Source: DASQVO01 sp035640715
GTDB taxonomy: Bacteria; Actinomycetota; Actinomycetes; Streptosporangiales; Streptosporangiaceae
Assembly (NCBI GenBank): GCA_035640715.1
Contig: DASQVO010000316.1
Location: 1 to 20,082 of the forward strand
Direction: 5' to 3'
DNA length: 20,082 nt
Position numbers and translations under genes: made by a program. Below the pieces are notes generated by a model. That model did no database searches, had not been told where the DNA came from, and worked only from the letters and a program-made list of their open reading frames with translations. Position 1 is the stretch's first letter, and every line of letters starts with the position of its first letter. Positions 7,644 to 15,092 of the stretch are shown one piece after another.

Positions 7644-8605
7644 CGCCCGTTACCCGAACCGACGACACGGCGATCGACGACGCCGCCATCGCCACGATGG
7701 CCGGGGCCTACGGCGACCGGATACGCCGCCTGCCGCCGGTCGCGCTGGTGATCGCCGCCTACAACGAAGAAGGCGCCGTCGGCCCGGTCGTGCAGGCGCT
7801 CCCCGCCCAGGTGTGCGGTCTGGAGACAGCGACGATCGTCGTGGCCGACGGCTGCGCGGACGCCACCGCCAAGGAGGCAGACGCGGCCGGGGCACTGGTC
7901 TGCGACGTCCCGGTCAACCGGGGCCAGGGCGCAGCGCTGCGGCTCGGCTACCGGATCGCCCGCGACGGCGGCGCTTCCTACATCGTCACCACCGATGCCG
8001 ACGGGCAGTACAACCCGGCCGAGATCGAGCGGCTGCTGGCGCCGATCCTGGCCGGCGAGGCGGACTTCGTGACCGGCTCCCGGCGGCTGGGCAGCCAGGA
8101 GACCAAGGATCCGATCCGCACGGCCGGCACATGGTTTTTCGCCACGGCCATCAGCCTGCTGACCGGCCAGCACGTCTCCGACACGACGTTCGGGCTGCGG
8201 GCCATGCGGGCGGAGGTCACCGCGGCGGTGCGGCTGGAGCAGCCGCAATACCAGGCGTCGGAGCTGCTCATCGGCGTTATCACGCACGGCTACCGGGTGG
8301 CGGAGGTGCCGGCCACCATCCACAGGCGCCGGGTAGGCGAGAGCAAGAAGGGCCACAATCCCCTCTACAACCTGCACCTACCCGGCGTGAACAACCTGTT
8401 CTACGGCCTGCGGTTCGCGCGGGTGGTCTTCGGGACCTGGTGGCGGGAGCGTCAGCGGCGGTCCGGCACCCCGTCGTCGCCGGCCGCTGTCCCGCGCTCC
8501 GGGACCAAGGCGAACGGCTCGGCGCCGTCCGGCGCCACGGCCGTCTCGCTGGACGAGCTGATGGACGGCTCACCCGCCGATCGCGGCCCGGCGAAGAGGA
8601 CGTAA
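7640..8605 (+). CDS. GT2 glycosyltransferase, polyprenyl-phosphate sugar transferase type
   Basis: A 321-residue GT-A fold transferase. It shows VALVIAAYNEE (34-44), VVADGCADAT, NRGQGAALRLGY and the DxD-type metal/nucleotide site TTDADGQYNPAEIE (118-130), followed by TFGLRAMR. This arrangement matches dolichol-phosphate mannosyltransferase-like GT2 enzymes, which load a sugar from a nucleotide donor onto polyprenyl phosphate at the inner membrane face. No transmembrane segments are evident. GGAGG at 7628-7632 precedes the ATG at 7640. The start at 7592 would overlap the epimerase needlessly. The last 50 residues or so are low-complexity Ser/Ala/Pro and are encoded opposite the end of the gtrA-like gene. 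Confidence 0.87.
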   Translation: MTPVTRTDDTAIDDAAIATMAGAYGDRIRRLPPVALVIAAYNEEGAVGPVVQALPAQVCGLETATIVVADGCADATAKEADAAGALVCDVPVNRGQGAALRLGYRIARDGGASYIVTTDADGQYNPAEIERLLAPILAGEADFVTGSRRLGSQETKDPIRTAGTWFFATAISLLTGQHVSDTTFGLRAMRAEVTAAVRLEQPQYQASELLIGVITHGYRVAEVPATIHRRRVGESKKGHNPLYNLHLPGVNNLFYGLRFARVVFGTWWRERQRRSGTPSSPAAVPRSGTKANGSAPSGATAVSLDELMDGSPADRGPAKRT

Positions 8606-9072
8606 TGGAAGATCAGGAAGCGCAGCACGAACGTCACGGCGTTCGCCACCAGGTAGAAGCCCTGCGCGATCAGCACATACCCGGCCCCCTCCGTGAAGCC
8701 GGCGCTTCTGGCGACACCGGCCCCGAGCTTGGAGGCCAGGGTCAGCACGATGCCCACGCAGATCGAGATCGCCCAGAACGGCAGCGTCTCCTTGAGCAGG
8801 TTCGGCCTGCCCTTGCGCTCCCACGCCCAGCGGCTGACGACGTAACTGACGGCCGCACCGGCCAGCCACCCTGCCGCACCGGAGATTCCCGCTGTCTGCT
8901 CCGCCGGGCCCATCAGGATGTCATAGGTGACCTGGGTGGCCGCGAACGCGAGAACCGCCGAGGGAGCGAACCTGATGAGGCGCCTGCCGGTGTTGCCGCG
9001 TAGCTTGCGGCGCACCGGGGCCGGGAAAACATGCCACACGGCGGAGACGAGGCGATTCGATGCGAGTGCCAT
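8452..9072 (-). CDS. GtrA-like four-helix membrane protein
   Basis: A 206-residue protein with four hydrophobic segments (about 33-53, 61-80, 97-116 and 130-160). The RLIRFAPSAVLAF start, SRWAWERKG loop and FVLRFLIFHYVLF end fit the GtrA/DPMS-associated family. Members help move or use polyprenyl-linked sugars at the membrane. A GT2 polyprenyl-phosphate transferase next door fits that role. The tail after residue 160 is hydrophilic and low-complexity, and is encoded antisense to the glycosyltransferase end (154-base overlap, 8452-8605). The ATG at 9072 lies only 4 bases after a good -10 box and there is no ribosome binding site, so the mRNA is probably leaderless. Confidence 0.85.
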   Translation of the reverse strand: MALASNRLVSAVWHVFPAPVRRKLRGNTGRRLIRFAPSAVLAFAATQVTYDILMGPAEQTAGISGAAGWLAGAAVSYVVSRWAWERKGRPNLLKETLPFWAISICVGIVLTLASKLGAGVARSAGFTEGAGYVLIAQGFYLVANAVTFVLRFLIFHYVLFAGPRSAGEPSISSSSETAVAPDGAEPFALVPERGTAAGDDGVPDRR

Positions 9073-9076
9073 TTAT

Positions 9077-9105
9077 ATCCTAGGTTACGTGACCGATCAT
9101 GACAA
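9077..9105 (-). promoter_or_regulatory. Promoter of the gtrA-like gene (leaderless type)
   Basis: On the minus strand TTGTCA (9105-9100) and TAGGAT (9082-9077) are separated by 17 bases, a strong match to the main vegetative promoter of actinomycetes. The -10 box ends 4 bases before the ATG, so transcription would start at or within a few bases of the start codon. Confidence 0.7.
9083..9094. promoter_or_regulatory. Candidate operator palindrome inside the gtrA promoter spacer
   Basis: GGTTACGTGACC is a 12-base near-palindrome (five of six base pairs) lying exactly between the -35 and -10 boxes of the gtrA-like promoter. A protein bound here would block the promoter. No cognate regulator can be named. 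Confidence 0.4.
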
Positions 9106-9368
9106 CTACCGATGAGGACCGGGAGAAAGGGTATACAGTGTCGACGCCGCAGACCGACAGTGCCCTGCTAGCTGCGAACTCTCCCGTCCAGCTTCATCGC
9201 TGCACTGAAGCACGCTACCGTGCCACACCGGCGGGCGCAGCAAATGCGGCTTCCCGAGGGCTGGGAAAACGCTGAGCGAAACGCAAAAGCTCATCGCCCG
9301 CGCCGGACGGCCGGCTAAGGCAGATACTTGACCAAAGCGACACTACGAACAAGGTGGGAAGACCGAGC

Positions 9369-10523
9369 ATGAAGATCTTGGTGTTGGGCGGGGACGGGTA
9401 CCTCGGCTGGCCGACGGCGCTGCACCTGTCGGAGTCCGGCCACGAGGTTGCCGTGGCCGACAACTTCGTACGCAGGCACTATGACAACGAGCTGGGCGTC
9501 GAAAGCCTGGTTCCCATCGAGCCCCTCCAGACCCGGATCGCGGTGTGGAAGGAACTCACCGGCAAGACCATCGGCTGCTACATCGGCGACCTGACCGATG
9601 CGATCTTCACCTACCACATCATCCGTGACTTCGCCCCGGACGCGGTGGTGCACTTCGCCGAGCAGCGGGCCGCCCCGTACTCGATGATCGACCGGGCGCA
9701 CGCCGTCTACACCCAGCAGAACAACGTCGTCGGCAACCTCAACCTGCTGTTCGCGATCGCCGAGATCAACCCGGAGATCCACCTGGTCAAGCTCGGCACG
9801 ATGGGCGAGTACGGCACGCCGAACATCGACATCGAGGAAGGCTGGCTCGAGGTCGAGCACAAGGGCCGCCGGGACCGGGTGCTCTACCCGAAGCGGCCCG
9901 GCTCGTTCTACCACCTGTCCAAGGTGCACGACAGCCACAACATCGAGTTCGCCTGCCGGATCTGGAACCTGCGCGCCACCGACCTCAACCAGGGCGTCGT
10001 CTACGGCCAGCAGACCCCGGAGACGGCCCGCGACGAGCGGCTGGCGACCAGGTTCGACTATGACGCCGTGTTCGGCACCGTGCTGAACAGGTTCGTCATC
10101 CAGTCGGTGATCGGCCACCCGCTGACCGTGTACGGCACCGGCGGCCAGACCCGCGGCATGATCGACATCCGGGACACCGTGCGCTGTATCCAGCTCGCGT
10201 GTGAGAACCCGGCCGACCGCGGCGAGTTCCGTGTCTTCAACCAGATCACCGAGTGGATGTCGGTGAAGGAGATCGCCGAGACGATCAAGACGGCCAGCCC
10301 GGAAGATGTGACGATCGAGTACCTCGACAACCCCCGGGTCGAGCTGCCCGACCACTACTACAACGTGACCCACACCAAGCTGCTGGAGCTCGGCCTGGAG
10401 CCGCACCTGCTCTCGGACACCCTGATCGAGTCGCTGTTCGAGATCACCAAGCGGTACGCGCACCGGGTCCGCCCGGAGGCGCTCCGCCCGACGGTGAACT
10501 GGCGCTCGCCGACCGCCTCCTGA
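9369..10523 (+). CDS. sqdB: UDP-sulfoquinovose synthase (SqdB/SQD1 type)
   Basis: A 384-residue extended SDR that matches the plant SQD1/cyanobacterial SqdB family along its whole length. Visible features: the cofactor loop GGDGYLGWPTALHLS (7-21), DNFVRRHYDNELGVESL (31-47), VHFAEQRAAPYSMIDR (94-109), LGTMGEYGTPNIDIEEG with catalytic Thr144 (142-158), Tyr181xxxLys185 in SFYHLSKVHDSHN, and ATDLNQGVVYG. The family makes UDP-sulfoquinovose from UDP-glucose and sulfite. The product is the donor for sulfoquinovosyl diacylglycerol or, in Sulfolobus (Agl3), for an N-glycan. The ATG at 9369 follows GGGAAG; an upstream in-frame GTG at 9354 is less likely. It diverges from the gtrA-like gene and ends at a strong terminator, so it is probably transcribed alone. 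Confidence 0.93.
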   Translation: MKILVLGGDGYLGWPTALHLSESGHEVAVADNFVRRHYDNELGVESLVPIEPLQTRIAVWKELTGKTIGCYIGDLTDAIFTYHIIRDFAPDAVVHFAEQRAAPYSMIDRAHAVYTQQNNVVGNLNLLFAIAEINPEIHLVKLGTMGEYGTPNIDIEEGWLEVEHKGRRDRVLYPKRPGSFYHLSKVHDSHNIEFACRIWNLRATDLNQGVVYGQQTPETARDERLATRFDYDAVFGTVLNRFVIQSVIGHPLTVYGTGGQTRGMIDIRDTVRCIQLACENPADRGEFRVFNQITEWMSVKEIAETIKTASPEDVTIEYLDNPRVELPDHYYNVTHTKLLELGLEPHLLSDTLIESLFEITKRYAHRVRPEALRPTVNWRSPTAS

Positions 10524-10535
10524 GGTCGCCGGCAG

Positions 10536-10579
10536 CAGCTTCCCGCCGGGTCCCTGGACCGGGACCCGGCGGGAAGCTG
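10536..10579 (+). terminator. Strong hairpin terminator after sqdB
   Basis: A perfect 19-base inverted repeat, CAGCTTCCCGCCGGGTCCC (10536-10554) and its complement (10561-10579), encloses a 6-base loop. It begins 13 bases after the sqdB stop. No T-tract follows, as is usual in high-GC actinomycetes. It would also shield the downstream pseudogene from sqdB transcription. Confidence 0.88.
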
Positions 10580-10614
10580 TCGTATGCACGGTGCCTTATT
10601 CAGAAGTTCGCGCG

Positions 10615-11420
10615 GCACAAGCACCAACTACCCGCCGATGGACTGGAACGGCTCCGGCCTTGACTATTTCATGGTCAATGACCCGCTCCCGGCGTTCCAC
10701 GCGGCGGGCCTGAGCACCAAGGTCCTGGTGCTCGACTATAACTGGAGCAACTACTCCGATCTCGGCTCGGTCCCGATGGGCGATACCACGCTGACTTCCG
10801 ACCCGCTGTTCGGCGGCATCGCCTGGCATGGCTACGGCGGCGACGTCAGCGAGCAGAGCACTATCCATAACGAGTATCCGAATGCCCCAACCTTCGACAC
10901 CGAGCATTCCGGCGGCACCTGGATTACCAACCAGCAGCAGGTCAACTGGGCGGCGAGTCGTTCACCTACACGCTGCCCGCGCAGACGTCCGCGACCTTCA
11001 CCTGGAGCGGCACGCAGAGCGGCACGAGCCTCAGCTCGACCGGCCAGGTCGGCGGCTACAGCGGCATGTGCCTGGATGTCGCGGGCGGCAACGCGACCGA
11101 CGGGACCGCGGCCGACCTGTACACCTGCAATGGCACGACCGCCCAGCAATGGACGGTCGGCCCGAACGGCACGGTGGAAGCCATGAACAAGTGCCTCGAT
11201 GTCGTCGGGGGCGGTACCGCCAACGGCACGCAGGTCGATCTCTACACGTGCAACGGCACCGGAGCGCAAGTGTGGCAGCCGCAAGCCGACGGCGCCTTAT
11301 AACCCGCAGTCCGGCAAGTGCCTGGATGACACGAACTGGTCGACCAATCCCGGCACGCAGCTTCAGATCTGGGACTACACGGGGAACGCCAACCAGCAAT
11401 GGACCTTGCCGACCGGCTGA
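10615..11420 (+). pseudogene. Decayed GH30-family glycosidase with ricin-B lectin (CBM13) repeats
   Basis: The first piece (frame of 10584, homology from about 10618 to 10946) reads NYPPMDWNGSGLDYF, IAWHGYGGDVSEQS and FDTEHSGGTWITNQQQ. These fit the second half of a GH30 catalytic barrel, including the probable nucleophile Glu of TEHSGG. The N-terminal half, signal peptide and acid/base Asn-Glu-Pro region are missing. Near 10946-10952 the frame changes and sequence jumps to the C-terminal beta domain (ESFTYTLPAQTSATFTW), then lectin repeats GMCLDVAGG and KCLDVVGGG with QQW/QVW motifs. That frame stops at 11302 (GALTAA). A third piece continues in the first frame (NPQSGKCLDDTNW to QQWTLPTG, stop 11420), consistent with a 2-base loss near 11298. 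At least three lesions make an active enzyme impossible. Confidence 0.85.
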
Positions 11421-11435
11421 CCAGCCATCATGGAA

Positions 11436-12590
11436 TCATCTCGTGGGTACGACCAGGCGCAGGGCGGCCACGGCGGCACCGCCGCGCGCCCATTCCTCGA
11501 ACGGCAGTGGCCGGACAATTATCTTGCAGTCCGCCGCCGCGCCGAATGCCTGTGCCGTGAAGGTCTTGCGTATCTGCTCGGCGAACAGGTCATAGGAGGC
11601 GACGCCCTCGCCCGAGATGATGATGAGTTCCGGCCCGATCAGGTTGGCGACCGAAGCCAGGGCGAGGCCCAATGCGTGTCCCGCGCGGGTAAAGATCGCG
11701 CGTACCGCTGGGTTCCCGTCGTGCGCAAGCCGGACGGCCTCGGTCATGGACAGCCGCATGTTCCCGGTCGCCTGCCGTGCCTGCTCCACGATCGACTGCG
11801 TGGCAGCGACCGCCTCTACGCAGCCGATATTGCCGCAGGTGCACATCCGGTCGGCCCCGCCGACCGGCAGATGCCCGATCTCGCCCGCGACGCCGTGCGC
11901 CCCCGGGATGACATGGCCGTTGACGAACAGGCCGCAGCCGATCCCGGTGCCCACGGTCACCACCGCGAACGACGCTACTCCCGCCCCGGCGCCGAACCAC
12001 TGTTCCGCGACGGTCAGCGCCCGCACATCGTTCTCGATGACAGTCGGTAGGCCCGTCGCGTTCTCCACGAGCTGTGCGAGCGGAACGCCGTGCCAGTTCA
12101 GGAACGGTGAATGGTGAACTGAGCCGGTCTCACGGTCAACATCGCCGGAGATTGTCACGCCCAGGCCGTGGATCTCCGCCGCCTGCGCCGCCCTTGGCGC
12201 GGCGACCAACGGCCTGACCAGACGGGCGATCGCCCGGACGACACTGTCGACATCCCGCGAGTCGAATCTGGCACGCCGGGCCGCGAGCGGTTTCCCCGTG
12301 AGGTCGACGCGCACGCCGATCAGTTCATCCGCCGTGACCTTGACACCGAGGAAGCTGGCGCGTTCGCCGCGGACCGCGACGAGTGTCGCCGGCCGGCCCG
12401 CCGGCCGGTCAACCACGGGCCGGGCGAGCTCGGCGATCCAGCCATCCTCAAGCAGCGGCGTGGCGGCCTTCGTCACCGCTCCGGAGGACAGGCCGGTGTG
12501 CTGGCCGATCTCGGTTCGGGTGAGCGGGCCGTGGACCAGCACTGTCTGGAGCACATGTGCGACAGCAGGTGGCCGGCTGCGAAGCTCCAT
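11436..12590 (-). CDS. ROK-family transcriptional repressor
   Basis: A 384-residue protein with an N-terminal winged helix-turn-helix (about 8-60, with LTRTEIGQHTGLSSGAVTKA) and a C-terminal ROK sugar-kinase fold. The ROK part shows VIENDVRAL (184-192), VTVGTGIGCGLFVNG, HGVAGEIGH and the zinc-binding cysteines CTCGNIGC (250-257). Such proteins bind DNA until a sugar or sugar phosphate releases them. It diverges from the secreted GH27 gene, and two similar inverted repeats lie in the shared intergenic region, so it probably represses both. The convergent GH30 remnant suggests a once larger carbohydrate locus. No strong ribosome binding site precedes the ATG at 12590. Confidence 0.92.
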   Translation of the reverse strand: MELRSRPPAVAHVLQTVLVHGPLTRTEIGQHTGLSSGAVTKAATPLLEDGWIAELARPVVDRPAGRPATLVAVRGERASFLGVKVTADELIGVRVDLTGKPLAARRARFDSRDVDSVVRAIARLVRPLVAAPRAAQAAEIHGLGVTISGDVDRETGSVHHSPFLNWHGVPLAQLVENATGLPTVIENDVRALTVAEQWFGAGAGVASFAVVTVGTGIGCGLFVNGHVIPGAHGVAGEIGHLPVGGADRMCTCGNIGCVEAVAATQSIVEQARQATGNMRLSMTEAVRLAHDGNPAVRAIFTRAGHALGLALASVANLIGPELIIISGEGVASYDLFAEQIRKTFTAQAFGAAADCKIIVRPLPFEEWARGGAAVAALRLVVPTR

Positions 12591-12603
12591 GCCTCATCGT
12601 AGC

Positions 12604-12616
12604 CTTCCCAAGGAAG
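12604..12616. promoter_or_regulatory. Candidate ROK operator 1, next to the ROK gene start
   Basis: CTTCCCAAGGAAG has perfect 5-base arms around a 3-base centre and lies 14 bases upstream of the ROK ATG. The same pattern recurs at 12696-12708. Its position suggests autoregulation. Confidence 0.6.
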
Positions 12617-12692
12617 AGAATTTCCCGGCCCGTGTGATCCGCAGGATGACTGCTTACTGCCAGCAACCGGACTGAAATACCCGATAATATAT

Positions 12693-12721
12693 TGACTTCC
12701 GAAGGAAACTATGGATACGCT
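12693..12721 (+). promoter_or_regulatory. GH27 promoter with overlapping ROK operator 2 (12696-12708)
   Basis: TTGACT (12693-12698) and TACGCT (12716-12721) are 17 bases apart, a plausible actinomycete promoter with the TAnnnT -10 form. The inverted repeat CTTCCGAAGGAAA (12696-12708; one arm mismatch, otherwise like operator 1) covers the -35 box and spacer, where bound repressor would block RNA polymerase. The predicted mRNA leader is about 100 bases. Confidence 0.6.
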
Positions 12722-12834
12722 GCCGCCAGTTCGCTCAAGACGGCTCCGATCCGCACAGCACAGGAGCCGGCCGTCCAGCAATGACGCAGCCGATTCGCCC
12801 TGCACTGGCGCGATGGCTATGGATGGAGTTGGTT

Positions 12835-14964
12835 ATGGCAGATCCAGGCCGATTCAGCCCTCGCCGCGCGATACGCGCCCGCGGCCTCAGCGCCGGCCGG
12901 ATGGCTCTTGCCCTCGGGCTGCTCGCGGCGTCGCTGCTTTCCGCAACGACCGTTCATCCCCAAATTGCTCGCGCCGCACCCAAAGACCACGCAGTATCCG
13001 GTCATCGCGCCGCACCTAGCGATCGCGCCGCGATCAATGACGTGGGCCAGCGGCCGTACATGGGCTGGAGTAGCTGGAGCCTGGAGTCCACGAACTACCC
13101 GGGAGTGAACACGAACGGACCTGCGAGCTGGCTGACCGAGCAGCATGTGCTTCAGGAGGCCGACGTGATGGCGGCGAAGCTCAAGCAGTACGGGTACACC
13201 TACGTCAACATCGACGCCGGCTGGCAGAGCGGGTTCGATGCCTATGGGCGGCCGCTCGCCAGCAAGGCGACCTTCCCCGACGGCATCGGCTACGTCGCCA
13301 ACTACGTCCACAAGAAGGGACTCAAGCTCGGCATCTACCTGGCGGTAGGACTGGACCCCCGGGCCTGGGGCAGCGGCAGCACCCCGATCTACGGCGCGCC
13401 AGGCTGCTACACCAGGGACATCGTCTACCCGGACCTGCGCACCACGAATGGCTGGAACAGCGCTTACAAGATCAACTACGCCAGCCCCTGCGCGCAGGCG
13501 TATATCAACTCGATCGCTGACGAATTCGCCAGCTGGGGTGTTGATTTCCTCAAGCTGGACGGCGTCGGGCCGGGTTCCTTCCAGGGGGACGCCAACCACG
13601 ACAACACGGCGGACGTCGAAGCCTGGTCACGGGCGCTGAAGCAGACGGGCCGCCCGATCCAGTTCGTGATCTCGTGGGCGCTCAGCCACAACGAGGCCAG
13701 CACGTGGCAGCAATACACCAACGGCTGGCGGATCGACACCGATGTGGAGTGCTACTGCAACACCCTCGTGACCTGGAACAACTCGGTCAAGGAGCGCTGG
13801 GACGACGTCGTGCAGTGGATCCCCGACGCGGGCCCGGGACACTGGAACAACCTCGACTCGCTGGACGTCGGCAACGGCGCCATGGACGGGCTGACCGACG
13901 CCGAGCGGCAGAGCTACATGACGCTGTGGGCGATCGAGGCAGCGCCGTTGTACTCCGGCGATGACCTGACCAAGCTGGACAGCTATGGCCTCTCGCTGCT
14001 GACCAACAAGGAAGTCATCGCGGTCGACCAGGCGGGCAATCCGGCGAAGCCCATCAGCCAGCGTTCGCCTCAGCAGGTCTGGTACGCCCGGAACCGCGAC
14101 GGCAGCTACACCGTGGCGCTGTTCAACCTCGGCTCCGCTCCGGCGACCGTCACTGCGCACTGGAACGGCCTGGGGATCGTCGGGCCGGCCGCCGTGCGCG
14201 ACCTGTGGAGTCACGCCAACCTGGGCGACTTCACGGGAAGCTTCAGTGCCACCTTGCCGGTCCACGGCTCACGCCTGCTGCGCATCACCCCGCGCGACAT
14301 CCCCGCCAACAACCCCTCGATGCCAGCGAACCTGCACGGCACGGATGCAACGGCGTCGACCATCTCGCTGGCGTGGGACCCGTCCTGGGACCATGGGACC
14401 GGCGTCACCGGATACGACGTCTACATCGACGGCAAGAAGGCCACGTCGGCCAGCCAGCCTTCGGTGACCCTGAGCGGCCTGGCGCCGGCGACAACCTACC
14501 GGTTCACCGTCGCCGCCTACGGCCCCGCAGGCAGGGAATCGGCGCAGAGCAAGACCCTCATGCTGACCACGCCTGCCGCGGGCGGCCCGGCAACATACGA
14601 GGCCGAATCCCCGGCCAACACGATCGGCGGCGGCGCCGTGATCGCGCCATGCTCGGCATGCTCGGGTGGCGAGAAGGTCGGTTACCTCGGCGGCAGCGGC
14701 TATCTGATCTTCAACGGCGTGACCGCCCCGCGTGCCGGGACGTACCTCATGCGGCTCTCCTACGTCGACGGTGACTCGAGCCGGACGGCGGTGGTGACCG
14801 TGGGCGGCCAGCCGTTCGACCTGCCGCTTCCCGGGACGAACGACAACAACTGGGACGCGGTGCAGACGGCCACCGTCCCGGTCCACCTGCACGCGGGCGA
14901 CAACACCATCGAGTTCGGCAACCCGAACGGATACGTGTTCGACGTCGACAAGATCACGCTGTGA
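12835..14964 (+). CDS. Secreted GH27 glycoside hydrolase with FN3 and CBM35-like domains
   Basis: A 709-residue secreted enzyme. A signal peptide (basic n-region, hydrophobic core about 23-36, likely cut after ARA near 47) precedes a GH27 barrel from RPYMGWSSWS (73-82). The nucleophile is probably Asp242 (FLKLDGVG) and the acid/base Asp303 (WRIDTDVE). A beta-sandwich follows (about 405-487), then an FN3 domain (about 495-580) and a C-terminal CBM35-like lectin domain (about 587-709, starting ATYEAESP, ending VFDVDKITL). GH27 includes alpha-galactosidases, beta-L-arabinopyranosidases and isomalto-dextranases. Here VNIDAGW (124-130) has Ala128 where alpha-galactosidases have the second Asp of the sugar-binding pair, so the substrate is uncertain. 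The ATG at 12835 has GGAG 6 bases upstream; the frame also opens at 12781. The divergent ROK gene probably represses it. Confidence 0.92.
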   Translation: MADPGRFSPRRAIRARGLSAGRMALALGLLAASLLSATTVHPQIARAAPKDHAVSGHRAAPSDRAAINDVGQRPYMGWSSWSLESTNYPGVNTNGPASWLTEQHVLQEADVMAAKLKQYGYTYVNIDAGWQSGFDAYGRPLASKATFPDGIGYVANYVHKKGLKLGIYLAVGLDPRAWGSGSTPIYGAPGCYTRDIVYPDLRTTNGWNSAYKINYASPCAQAYINSIADEFASWGVDFLKLDGVGPGSFQGDANHDNTADVEAWSRALKQTGRPIQFVISWALSHNEASTWQQYTNGWRIDTDVECYCNTLVTWNNSVKERWDDVVQWIPDAGPGHWNNLDSLDVGNGAMDGLTDAERQSYMTLWAIEAAPLYSGDDLTKLDSYGLSLLTNKEVIAVDQAGNPAKPISQRSPQQVWYARNRDGSYTVALFNLGSAPATVTAHWNGLGIVGPAAVRDLWSHANLGDFTGSFSATLPVHGSRLLRITPRDIPANNPSMPANLHGTDATASTISLAWDPSWDHGTGVTGYDVYIDGKKATSASQPSVTLSGLAPATTYRFTVAAYGPAGRESAQSKTLMLTTPAAGGPATYEAESPANTIGGGAVIAPCSACSGGEKVGYLGGSGYLIFNGVTAPRAGTYLMRLSYVDGDSSRTAVVTVGGQPFDLPLPGTNDNNWDAVQTATVPVHLHAGDNTIEFGNPNGYVFDVDKITL

Positions 14965-14984
14965 CCGCTGGCGAGGAGACCGCT

Positions 14985-15092
14985 GTGACGACGATTCCCG
15001 AGAACGGCTCGTCGGCACCGGAGGGTCGCTTAAGAGGCCAGCGCCACCAGCCCGATCAAGCCGCCGAGGCAGCCGACCGCATGGTCAAATAG
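14985..15092 (+). other. Possible truncated gene start after the GH27 gene
   Basis: A GTG at 14985 with a good GAGGAG ribosome binding site (8-base spacing) lies 20 bases after the GH27 stop. It opens 35 codons (VTTIPENGSSAPEGRL, then sequence antisense to the TetR C terminus) before TAG. It looks like the beginning of a former second operon gene cut off at about 15030 where the TetR gene ends. No homology is recognised and chance is not excluded. Confidence 0.3.

Noticed and set aside
9323..9356. Possible sqdB promoter (GATACT or TTGACC near 9323-9333)
   Set aside because: Neither box has a partner at 16-19 bases, so no promoter is claimed.
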